Positions 8,116-15,669 of a stretch of DNA of 24,228 bases are shown here, in pieces. The stretch's first letter is position 1; each line of letters opens with the position of its first letter. The DNA comes from CAXXIC01 sp964534355 (lineage in GTDB: Bacteria > Bacteroidota > Bacteroidia > Bacteroidales > UBA7332): positions 1 through 24,228 of the forward strand of contig CAZHNZ010000060.1 in the NCBI GenBank assembly GCA_964534355.1. The letters are read 5' to 3'. Made by a program: the position numbers and the translations under genes. The notes beneath the pieces were generated by a model that was not told the DNA's origin, made no database searches, and worked only from the letters and a program-made list of their open reading frames with translations.

Positions 8116-9177
8116 TTATGCACTTCTTTCATTTAAATAAGCTTTTACGCATTCCACATATTGCATATCTGTTTTAGAAACATGAGTTAGCAACCATTTC
8201 CGGATAAATAGAAGTAATTGATTGGCTAATTGTGGATTCTTATATTCCAATCCAAAGCTGAAACTATCAATTTTCTCAACAAACATTTCGTGCTCGCTGA
8301 TGTGATTTTCCAGTCCTTCAAATCCCGCTTTTCTCATTAATTCCTCTTCAGAGCGGAAGTGAGTACGTATGTAGTATTTTAGTTTATTGATGGAATAAAC
8401 TAACTGATCAAAGCTTTTCTCATCGGTAGGAAGTTCAGATATTTGTTTATATATGTCAAAAAATACCTTATGTTGTTGATCCATAGCAGGTATTCCAACC
8501 GCAAAATCCTCTTCCAGAGCAAATGATTTCTGATTTACAGATTCGGTTTTCTCAACAGCTTCATCTTTTTTTGATATCCCACCTTCTTTATTTTCAATTT
8601 CAACTGATGGGAATAATTTATTATCGGAATTTATAATATTATTGTTATCCGGAAACTGATCATCCGTTTCGTTGGGTGATTCTTTTTTTACTTTTACCGG
8701 CGAAGAAGCTTCTTCAATAATCCAGTTATTGAGCTGATAGCTATTTTTTATATATTCAAATATCAGCGCATTTGTTGGACCTGAAATATATAAATCAAGA
8801 TTTACGGCGTTGAGTTGTGTCTCTTTGCTCACAAAAGTAATAACGCGTATTTTATCCAGATTAAATGGTCTCACTAAAGAAGGGACTCGATCAAATTTTT
8901 CTTCAAAAACAAATTCAAATCGAAGATGGTAATATGTTTCACACATTTTTCGAATATCCTGAAAAGATAAACGGGAAAAGTCGCTGATCAATTTTTCCGT
9001 TCCTTTATCGGAACTGGGTTGAATATCAGATGTGTTATAGACAAAAAGGGTCACGCATCCGTGTTGATCAATTGTTACAAAATCAACTGAAGTTCCTCCT
9101 TGTGTTTGGTAGCTTTTAAAAAGGGGCAAAAAAACCAAACCGGAATAGGATACTATTTTTCCTGAATTATTACCCAT
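8116..9177 (-). CDS. Hemerythrin-domain protein with uncharacterised N-terminal domain
   Basis: The protein has 353 residues in three parts. Residues 1-155 form an alpha/beta region I do not recognise. Residues 156-220 are a polar, acidic, low-complexity linker. Residues 222-350 are a hemerythrin four-helix bundle. All seven ligands for an oxo-bridged di-iron centre are present: His236, His273 with Glu277 four residues later, His292 and His296, and His332 with Asp337. It should therefore bind oxygen or sense O2, NO or redox state. There is no signal peptide or membrane helix, so it is probably cytoplasmic. It has its own promoter (9223-9256) and terminator, so it is a single gene downstream of the glycosyltransferase cluster. 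A sensor role for the N-terminal domain is inference. Confidence 0.85.
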   Translation of the reverse strand: MGNNSGKIVSYSGLVFLPLFKSYQTQGGTSVDFVTIDQHGCVTLFVYNTSDIQPSSDKGTEKLISDFSRLSFQDIRKMCETYYHLRFEFVFEEKFDRVPSLVRPFNLDKIRVITFVSKETQLNAVNLDLYISGPTNALIFEYIKNSYQLNNWIIEEASSPVKVKKESPNETDDQFPDNNNIINSDNKLFPSVEIENKEGGISKKDEAVEKTESVNQKSFALEEDFAVGIPAMDQQHKVFFDIYKQISELPTDEKSFDQLVYSINKLKYYIRTHFRSEEELMRKAGFEGLENHISEHEMFVEKIDSFSFGLEYKNPQLANQLLLFIRKWLLTHVSKTDMQYVECVKAYLNERSA

Positions 9178-9222
9178 AGATTAAATGTCTGTCTTATAGT
9201 ATTCTCATACTAAAATTTTATA

Positions 9223-9256
9223 CAAAGGTAGTTCATATATTTTTAATATATACAAA
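9223..9256 (-). promoter_or_regulatory. Promoter of the hemerythrin-domain gene
   Basis: On the minus strand, -7 TACCTTTG (9223-9230) and -33 TTTG (9253-9256) are separated by 22 bases, close to the Bacteroidota spacing of about 19-22. The box lies 46 bases before the start codon. Confidence 0.62.
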
Positions 9257-9297
9257 TTTTGAGCCAATTTGTTTATACTCTTCTTAAAATAAAGCAT

Positions 9298-10737
9298 TTA
9301 TTGCTTTTTTTTCTGGCTAAAACCTGTTCTTGTCATATTTCCCCAACTGTGTTTGTTTTTGGCAAAAAAGAAATCAATGTTACCCTGTATTGAAAAAAGA
9401 ACGTTGCAAGGATGATAAATAAACATTTCGAGTATCGCATACCAAACAACTTTTCGTAGATAATTCCCCCCTGTATATCTGGCAAATGTATATGCCTCTA
9501 TATAGATAGAATACAATGAAAAAAGAAAAGAAAATAGAAATACAAATAAGAGAATATAAAGAAAAAAGTATATGTTGATTAATCCAAAAATTCCAAGAGT
9601 GAGAAAATAGATTAATCCAATGGCCTCAAACATAGGTGCTAACCATTCGAAAAAAACCCAATACGGGAAGCTGACCATTCCCATTAGTCCATATTTGGGG
9701 TTGAAAAACAGATTTCTGTGTTTCTTAATCGTGTCAATTGCTCCTCGAGTCCACCTATTTCTTTGTCGGGACATAATTTGGTAAGTTTCGGGTACTTCAG
9801 TCCAACACAATGGATCGGGGATGAATGCCACTTTGTACTTCTTTTTTTCAATTTCATGCATATACCTGCGCATTCTCACGACCAGTTCCAAATCTTCACC
9901 CACAGTTGTAGTATCATATCCACCTACTTTACTGACTAATGCTCTGTCGAAAAGCCCGAATGCACCCGAAATAATCAATAGCCCATTGATTCGACTCCAG
10001 GCCATCCGACCCAAAGTAAAAGCTCTGAAATACTCTAAAACCTGAAATCTGGCCCAGAAATTATCCGGATAGTTCACTTTGGTGATTTTTCCATCATCAA
10101 TTTCGCATGAGTTGGCAACACGAATTACACCCCCGGATGCGATAACGGTAGATTCGTTTTCCTCTTCCAAAAAAGGTTTGACCATACGTAATATGGCGTC
10201 GGGCTCAATGATACAATCTACATCTACACCCAGGAAAAGTCTGCTTCGACAGGTGTTTATACCGGCATTTAAAGCATCTCCCTTACCACCGTTTTCTTTA
10301 TCAATAACAATAAGGTTGGAATAGGAGGGATTTGATGATTTATAAACTCCCTTTATTGCCTTTGTTTGAATAGCGTTGTCAACCGCCAGATTGACTTTAT
10401 TTAAATGGAAATGATCAATGATTTTCTGCATACTATTATCTTTGCTTCCATCATTGACTATAATTATTTCAAGCATAGGATAGTAGATTGAAAGCAAACA
10501 CCGAATGTTATCGACAATAGTTTGTTCTTCATTGTAAGCCGGCGCGATGATGGATACCGATGGAAGTCTTTCCAATGCAAGCATTGTTTTGTATTCTGTA
10601 TTGATGTTTTTGCTCAAGTGTTTTCTCAACTCCAGAGTAGAGAGTAATGCTATAAAAATATACAGAAAAAACAAAATGCTTCCGTAGATTAAAAAGAAAT
10701 TATTGAAAAGGTCTATTATGTCGAAGCCGTTGTTCAT
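9298..10737 (-). CDS. Processive family 2 glycosyltransferase (BcsA/PgaC-like)
   Basis: A 479-residue inner-membrane synthase. One N-terminal helix (about 15-36) is followed by a cytosolic GT-A domain and a hydrophobic C-terminal region with about three helices (355-450). Catalytic motifs are complete: SIIAPAYNEE (62-71), VNDGS with Asp96, DVD (172-174), the GED acceptor site with the catalytic base Asp282, and QRNRW (325-329), the Q-x-x-RW signature of processive beta-glycosyltransferases such as cellulose, chitin, hyaluronan and poly-GlcNAc synthases. It has no PilZ domain, so any c-di-GMP control would be indirect. The product is probably a beta-linked exopolysaccharide; the sugar is not readable. 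It is the last gene of a four-gene cluster, 7 bases after the HEAT-like gene. Confidence 0.9.
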   Translation of the reverse strand: MNNGFDIIDLFNNFFLIYGSILFFLYIFIALLSTLELRKHLSKNINTEYKTMLALERLPSVSIIAPAYNEEQTIVDNIRCLLSIYYPMLEIIIVNDGSKDNSMQKIIDHFHLNKVNLAVDNAIQTKAIKGVYKSSNPSYSNLIVIDKENGGKGDALNAGINTCRSRLFLGVDVDCIIEPDAILRMVKPFLEEENESTVIASGGVIRVANSCEIDDGKITKVNYPDNFWARFQVLEYFRAFTLGRMAWSRINGLLIISGAFGLFDRALVSKVGGYDTTTVGEDLELVVRMRRYMHEIEKKKYKVAFIPDPLCWTEVPETYQIMSRQRNRWTRGAIDTIKKHRNLFFNPKYGLMGMVSFPYWVFFEWLAPMFEAIGLIYFLTLGIFGLINIYFFLYILLFVFLFSFLFSLYSIYIEAYTFARYTGGNYLRKVVWYAILEMFIYHPCNVLFSIQGNIDFFFAKNKHSWGNMTRTGFSQKKKQ

Positions 10738-10744
10738 ATTCGCA

Positions 10745-11971
10745 TTAATTTAAGTTTAAATCAGAAATCTCATCGTGAGCTTTTTTTATCAATAGATTGT
10801 CCGTGTGCATATATGTGCTAACTTTGTTGATATCCAATACGGCTAATTGTTTCATAGCTTCAACTTTTAAAATTACAGATTCGTTTTCGATAACCTCGGA
10901 TAGAAAATACTTAGCAAATGTGATATCCGGACATTCAACAAAACTTTTTGTAATAAGACGTTTTACCTTAGCATTCTGATATTCAAACTTTTCTGCCAAA
11001 ATTAAAAAATCATTTTCAGAAGTCATCATTGTGATAAATGCAGAATATGCTTGTTCGTTGAGCCAATTATCGTTAGAATCAAGTTTATTTCTTATCAAAT
11101 CTCTAAACTCAATTTTCCGGTGTTTATTGGCTAAAAGAATTCCTAAAGCGGATATTTTGGGATTATCACTTTGTATAAGTTCTTGATAATTAATAGAAAA
11201 AATTTCGTAGTAATCTGTTGTTCTAAGAATTACGTTCATGTCCCATAGCGAGAGATGTAATTTGTAATTATTAAAAAACCACAAGCCTTTGTCCGGATTC
11301 AAACGTAATAAGGTAACAATCGTTTCGCTTCTTAGAATTGGGCTTCTATGAGTAGTCCAGTTAAGTATTCTTGATTCGTATTGAATGTATCGAAACTCAG
11401 AGATAATGCGTAATCCGAAAATTTTATCTTGTAAATATGGAGAAGCAATGTATTTTTCAACATAATCTTCAATTTCTAGCCGTTTTATTATTTCATCAGA
11501 TTTTTCTCTGATAATTCCCTTGGTTTGATAATGAATTTTTTGTAATATCTTAATCAGGCCAACTTGTCTCGGTCTGTCAGGAGCCAGATGGGTTAGTTCA
11601 TCTACATATATAGCCCATTGGTTTTCGGAAATATCTCTGTTAGTAAATAAAATTTCCATTACTTTATCCTCGATTGGATGTCTGTTTTCAAAACTATCTT
11701 CTTTAAAGGGTTTTTTATATATTCTGGCATATATAAGTAGTAATAATAGCAATAGAATACCGATTGAAAATATAAACTCAAAATATCCAATTATATAATA
11801 CTTTATATTTATTTTATCAGTAAAATTATATATTGGATTATCAATATGTAAATTACCCATAAAAATACCAGGAGATTTAAAGAAGAAGAAGGAATACAGC
11901 AGGATAGCAAAAAACAGACATAGTACTGTTCGAATGCTATAATACCGAATAGATCTGTTTCTGTCTTTCAT
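10745..11971 (-). CDS. Membrane-anchored HEAT-like repeat protein
   Basis: The 408-residue protein has two N-terminal transmembrane helices (about 15-31 and 62-82) separated by a short, probably periplasmic loop. A cytosolic helical region (about 100-405) follows. It is built of paired helices of 30-40 residues, such as IFGLRIISEFRYIQY and ILRSETIVTLLRLNP, which read as degenerate HEAT repeats. No catalytic motif is visible. Helical solenoids of this kind usually serve as protein-binding scaffolds. Immediate coupling to the glycosyltransferase (7-base gap) suggests that it assembles or regulates that enzyme, an inference from context. The gene is AT-rich compared with its housekeeping neighbours. 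Confidence 0.8.
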   Translation of the reverse strand: MKDRNRSIRYYSIRTVLCLFFAILLYSFFFFKSPGIFMGNLHIDNPIYNFTDKINIKYYIIGYFEFIFSIGILLLLLLLIYARIYKKPFKEDSFENRHPIEDKVMEILFTNRDISENQWAIYVDELTHLAPDRPRQVGLIKILQKIHYQTKGIIREKSDEIIKRLEIEDYVEKYIASPYLQDKIFGLRIISEFRYIQYESRILNWTTHRSPILRSETIVTLLRLNPDKGLWFFNNYKLHLSLWDMNVILRTTDYYEIFSINYQELIQSDNPKISALGILLANKHRKIEFRDLIRNKLDSNDNWLNEQAYSAFITMMTSENDFLILAEKFEYQNAKVKRLITKSFVECPDITFAKYFLSEVIENESVILKVEAMKQLAVLDINKVSTYMHTDNLLIKKAHDEISDLNLN

Positions 11972-12003
11972 TTTAACAATTAAATTATGTGATTGATTTT
12001 TGA

Positions 12004-12372
12004 TTATAAATTAAGAGCTTGACTGATATATTCTTTGATCTCGTATGGATCAAAGGGTTTTTCGAAGAAATCGTTTACGCCTACTTCAAAAGCCTTTAAT
12101 TGAAACGAATGTACCCGTACTTCACTGACAAAAAAGATTGGAACCTTAAGTTTTTTTTCAATCCGAAGATAGTTTACTATTTCAAAACTAGCAACACCAG
12201 ACATGACACCATGAGAAATAATTAAGTCAGGGGTATGGCTTTTGATGTTGTTTTGAACTTCAGCAAATGAAGAACATCCTTTGATTGTGCAGTCAGGAAA
12301 TTCAAGCTTGAAAAACTGATTTAAAATAGCAAAGAAGATGTAGTCTTCTGATATTATAAATATTAATTTCAT
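12004..12372 (-). CDS. Stand-alone receiver-like protein, phospho-acceptor Asp replaced by His
   Basis: The 122-residue protein is a single response-regulator receiver domain with no output domain. The acidic pair (Glu9, Asp10), the switch Ser83 and the conserved Lys105 (in EKPFDP) are present. At the phosphorylation site, where the family has D-x-x-M-P, it has His54-Gly-Val-Met57. The codon at 12211-12213 is CAT, read directly. Normal aspartyl phosphorylation is therefore unlikely, and it is probably a pseudo-receiver acting through protein contacts. Its ATG overlaps the TGA of the upstream gene (ATGA), which indicates translational coupling. The neighbouring HEAT-like protein and glycosyltransferase are candidate partners. 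Confidence 0.85.
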   Translation of the reverse strand: MKLIFIISEDYIFFAILNQFFKLEFPDCTIKGCSSFAEVQNNIKSHTPDLIISHGVMSGVASFEIVNYLRIEKKLKVPIFFVSEVRVHSFQLKAFEVGVNDFFEKPFDPYEIKEYISQALNL

Positions 12373-13568
12373 TGTTTATTAACTATCTTTTCTTTGTAAT
12401 AATCATTCATTATTCGTGTCAACATTGGTCTGTAGTAATTCCAGAAAAAGCTTTCTCTCTCTTGTGCATCCCGGGAATAGGTATATTGACTAATATGCTG
12501 AATACCTTTGAAGTAAGATGTATAATACCCAATGGGATTGTCGCAAAAATCGGCAGCAAAGTAGTGGAAACGATAATCAGGGCCATTGTGTTCAATTACA
12601 GCCGGAAATTGCTCAGGTATTCCCCAGGTTTTGAGTAATTTTCGTCCTCTGATATTGGGATAAAGCTGATAGGTGGCTACCACATCATTGAGTTTTCCTC
12701 TACTCACTATATCAAACCAAAAGGAGTATTTCATCTCTTTCGGGAGATTGTAATACGCCTGGTATATATCGGGTGTAATAATAATAGGAACCTCTTTTAA
12801 TAGATCTGTTTCATTTTCAAGTATTTCTATCCGGTCATCAACTCTAACAAAAACAATACCAGATTTATGAAATGGCCATTGATTATTGTGTTGTGCCAGA
12901 TAGTTGTGTTTTAACCAACGAGGTAATTCTTTGTTTATGGTTGTATCGAGTGTTTCGTAGTATCTACCTACCCAACCACTCCAAAATATATCAAATTCTT
13001 TTTCGAAATCTCGTCTGACACGCCATGACGTTGGCGAAGCAATTGTGTTAAACTCAGTGATAATGAGCTTGTTTTGCGCTTTCATTTTTTTTAGAATTTC
13101 AAGCTCAATAGACGTCATCCCACCATAAATTTTTCGTGTTCTTTCCATTGAATAATCCCGATAATCATCCGTGATATTTTTTTGGGGGAAATATTCATCG
13201 TCCCATTCACCCCGATAAATGCCATACATGTCTGAGTAGTATGCCATGTCAAATTGGTCGGCAATAGCAGCGGCATTTTCCTTTGTTAATTGATTGTAGT
13301 CATCAATATGATAACCACCTTTTTCATCAGGAAAAAAACCCTTATAATCTGCTTTACGGTTATAGCTGTTTCCGTTTAAAGGATTAGTATATTGTTCGTT
13401 ATTCAGGATCCAGCTAAATGAAATGTGTTCCTGCGTTTTTTTTGTTAAAACTGTTTTGTCAAAAATTAAAACACGAATAGGTTTCTTTTCCTGAAAATAC
13501 CAGAAAAGAAATGACCACAAAGGGGTAAGCAGAAGAAAGATTATCAAATATTTGATTAATTGATTCAT
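12369..13568 (-). CDS. Single-pass membrane-anchored protein of unknown function, first gene of GT2 cluster
   Basis: The protein has 399 residues from the ATG at 13568. An ATG at 13646 opens the same frame but lies within the likely -7 box (13644-13651) and would add a basic segment ahead of the hydrophobic helix, so I reject it. Residues 4-24 (LIKYLIIFLLLTPLWSFLFWYF) are a signal anchor. The rest is probably periplasmic, rich in Tyr, Trp and Asp, and reads as an alpha/beta fold. Notable segments are LIITEFNTIASPTSWR, GWVGRYYE, FVRVDDRIEIL and HYFAADFCDNP. I do not recognise the family. A role in processing or exporting the polysaccharide made by the downstream GT2 is inferred only from the operon. 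Confidence 0.75.
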   Translation of the reverse strand: MNQLIKYLIIFLLLTPLWSFLFWYFQEKKPIRVLIFDKTVLTKKTQEHISFSWILNNEQYTNPLNGNSYNRKADYKGFFPDEKGGYHIDDYNQLTKENAAAIADQFDMAYYSDMYGIYRGEWDDEYFPQKNITDDYRDYSMERTRKIYGGMTSIELEILKKMKAQNKLIITEFNTIASPTSWRVRRDFEKEFDIFWSGWVGRYYETLDTTINKELPRWLKHNYLAQHNNQWPFHKSGIVFVRVDDRIEILENETDLLKEVPIIITPDIYQAYYNLPKEMKYSFWFDIVSRGKLNDVVATYQLYPNIRGRKLLKTWGIPEQFPAVIEHNGPDYRFHYFAADFCDNPIGYYTSYFKGIQHISQYTYSRDAQERESFFWNYYRPMLTRIMNDYYKEKIVNKQ

Positions 13569-13643
13569 TTCTAACCGAATTAAATGTATTGTAGATTGTA
13601 TTACTAATAAACGCTTAAAAAAAGAGATATGTTTATAGCACAT

Positions 13644-13651
13644 CAAAAATA
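13644..13651 (-). promoter_or_regulatory. Likely -7 box of the GT2 cluster
   Basis: The minus strand reads TATTTTTG (TAnnTTTG), 76 bases before the chosen start codon of the first cluster gene. The region is very AT-rich, so chance matches are possible. It would drive all four genes. Confidence 0.45.
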
Positions 13652-13744
13652 CAATTTTAAACTGAAAAATCAGCTATTTTTTTATCTTCTTAGGAAAAAT
13701 GGTTGAGAATAATAGCTGTAGAATAGTTTTATAGAAAATTGTTG

Positions 13745-13752
13745 TACTTTTG
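13745..13752 (+). promoter_or_regulatory. Likely -7 box of the DHH phosphoesterase gene
   Basis: TACTTTTG matches TAnnTTTG and is followed by a GCAAAC tract, 18 bases before the ATG at 13770. The transcript would have a very short leader. TTTT at about 13727 may stand in for the -33 element. Confidence 0.6.
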
Positions 13753-13769
13753 CAAACAAAAATGCCAGA

Positions 13770-14795
13770 ATGATTTCAAAAATTATTGATGAAAGTAAAA
13801 TCCAGCAAGCAAAGAAACTGGTCGAGAAACACGATAAAATTGTTATTGTGACACATGTATCTCCCGATGGAGATGCAGTTGGCTCTTCTTTAGGTCTTTT
13901 TCATTTTTTGCAGGCATCGGACAAAGATGTAGCGCTGGTTGTTCCTAATGAATATCCGCAATTTTTAGGATGGATGACCGGATCAAAAGACATTATCGAT
14001 TATTCTAAATACAAAGCTGACGCAGATCAGATAATCAGTCAGACAGAATTAATTTTTTGCCTCGATTTTAATGATTTAAAACGGTTGGGCGATTTGGAAG
14101 GTGCTGTTACGCATTCGAAGGCGAAGAAAATAATGATTGATCACCACCCGCATCCGGGCGATTTTTGCGATGTCACTATTTCGTATCCTCAGATTTGTTC
14201 TACCGGAGAGCTTATTTTTCGGTTTATTTGTCGAATGGGGCAGTTTGGTAAAATTAATCTGGCTGGCGCAGAGGCTATTTTTGTTGCGATGATGACAGAT
14301 ACAGGTGCTTTTACTTATAACTCTGAAAGTCCGGAAATTTATATTATTGTTGCCGAACTAATTAAGCTGGGTGTAAAGAAAGATACTATCTACCAAAAAG
14401 TTTTTCATACAAATACGGTCAATCGGATGAAACTGATGGGCTTCGCGATGTCTGAAAAACTAAATGTTTATCCACAGTTTCAGGCAGCGACTATTGTGCT
14501 GACTCTTGAAGAGCTTAAGCGTTTTGAATCGACTAAGGGTGATACCGAAGGATTGGTAAATATGCCTCTGTCAATTGTTGGTATTAAGTGTTCTGTCTTT
14601 TTTAGACAGGAGTCAGAAAAAATAAAATTGTCGTTTAGGAGTAAAGGAGATTTGGCTGTTAATCGGATAGCGGGTGACTATTTCAGCGGTGGTGGGCACA
14701 AAAACGCTGCCGGTGGAGAGTTTTACGGAACAATGGAAGAGGCCGTAGCACTGTTGGAAAAGGTGATGCCTCACTATTTGGCGCTGAGCCATTGA
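13770..14795 (+). CDS. DHH/DHHA1 phosphoesterase (NrnA-like oligoribonuclease / pAp phosphatase)
   Basis: A 341-residue cytoplasmic DHH subfamily 1 protein. Metal-binding motifs are THVSPDGDAVGSS (His29, Asp33, Asp35), LDF with Asp99, the DHH triad at 124-126 and MTDTGAF with Asp177. The C-terminal DHHA1 domain carries the substrate-binding GGGHKNAAGG (307-316). Relatives of this size, such as Bacillus NrnA, degrade 2-5-mer RNA and dephosphorylate 3'-phosphoadenosine 5'-phosphate; some act on pGpG or c-di-AMP products. Which activity dominates here cannot be decided from sequence. It is divergent from the glycosyltransferase cluster and has its own promoter. Confidence 0.9.
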   Translation: MISKIIDESKIQQAKKLVEKHDKIVIVTHVSPDGDAVGSSLGLFHFLQASDKDVALVVPNEYPQFLGWMTGSKDIIDYSKYKADADQIISQTELIFCLDFNDLKRLGDLEGAVTHSKAKKIMIDHHPHPGDFCDVTISYPQICSTGELIFRFICRMGQFGKINLAGAEAIFVAMMTDTGAFTYNSESPEIYIIVAELIKLGVKKDTIYQKVFHTNTVNRMKLMGFAMSEKLNVYPQFQAATIVLTLEELKRFESTKGDTEGLVNMPLSIVGIKCSVFFRQESEKIKLSFRSKGDLAVNRIAGDYFSGGGHKNAAGGEFYGTMEEAVALLEKVMPHYLALSH

Positions 14796-14873
14796 TTAAG
14801 TATAATTTGTTCATTTTCTATCAGTTTGGGTAAGTAAATGAAGGAGGATTGTTCTCTTTAATGTTTTTTAAAG

Positions 14874-14903
14874 TTTTCGGTGGCCTTACTTTATATAACT
14901 TTG
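14874..14903 (+). promoter_or_regulatory. Promoter of the DUF4827-type lipoprotein gene
   Basis: The -7 box TAACTTTG (14896-14903) matches TAnnTTTG exactly. A TTTTC at 14874-14878 lies about 18 bases upstream in the -33 position. The leader to the ATG at 14970 would be about 60 bases. Confidence 0.55.
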
Positions 14904-14969
14904 ACCGATATTTCTGTTATTAAACGGGGTAACACCTTTTTTTTTTGAAAGATAATAAAATAACAACAC

Positions 14970-15560
14970 ATGAAAAAGATTTCAATTTTTATTCAATTTG
15001 TACTATTACTTACCGCTATTTTCTCTTCGTGCAGCGATTCAAAAACATACGCGGAGTTATTAGCAGAAGAAAAAGATGCCATATCGAAGTTTATTGCAGA
15101 CAGCGGTTATGTTGTCATCAATAATTTTGAAGGCGACAGTCTGTATAATCCAGCCACTAAAAAATTGGTGAAAATGTCAAATGGCATGTATCTGGCTATT
15201 ATTAATAAAGGTAGTAAAACTGATACTGCGGTTCCTTATATTACTACTGTTACATTTCGGTTTAAAATGGCAAAAGTGCTGACCGGCAACGACACATCGT
15301 ATGTTTCAAATTATTTTAACTTCAGAGACTCTTCTCCAAATCTGTTTAAATACAAAGCACAGGCTACCACTCAATCCTATCATTATACAAGTGGAAGAAC
15401 AATGTTGTGCGAAGCTATTCAGTATCCCATGGATTTTCTTGGAAATGGCGCTATCGTGAAAATGATTATTCCTTCAAAAATTAGTTTTACTGACTATCAA
15501 TCTTCTGTGAAGCCACTGTATATCAGCGAGCTAAAATATACATTTTCAAAGCAGGAATAG
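14970..15560 (+). CDS. DUF4827-type lipoprotein
   Basis: The 196-residue protein has a Lys-rich start, a hydrophobic signal segment and a lipobox IFSSC with Cys21, so it is exported and lipidated. SDS after the Cys fits an outer-membrane sorting signal. The mature start KTYAELLAEEKDAISKFI is typical of the DUF4827 lipoproteins of Bacteroidales, recalled from memory and not searched. The rest is a beta-rich domain that may be FKBP-like; no peptidyl-prolyl isomerase active site can be asserted. It precedes the glmM-like gene, as I recall from other Bacteroidales. Its function is unknown. It is a substrate for the Lgt encoded at 2822-3667. Confidence 0.8.
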   Translation: MKKISIFIQFVLLLTAIFSSCSDSKTYAELLAEEKDAISKFIADSGYVVINNFEGDSLYNPATKKLVKMSNGMYLAIINKGSKTDTAVPYITTVTFRFKMAKVLTGNDTSYVSNYFNFRDSSPNLFKYKAQATTQSYHYTSGRTMLCEAIQYPMDFLGNGAIVKMIIPSKISFTDYQSSVKPLYISELKYTFSKQE

Positions 15561-15595
15561 TTAATCAATAAACATATCTGGATAAACAGAAAAAA

Positions 15596-15638
15596 TACAA
15601 AAAACGGTGCTTGTAACTTATACTTGTTCCGTTTTTTT
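15596..15638 (+). terminator. Possible terminator after the lipoprotein gene
   Basis: AAAAAACGG and CCGTTTTTTT pair over 9-10 bases with a loop of about 21 bases, ending in a T run. The long loop makes this weaker than the other terminators in the window. Confidence 0.45.
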
Positions 15639-15669
15639 GTCAATAAATAACCCGTAAAATTTATTTTCA

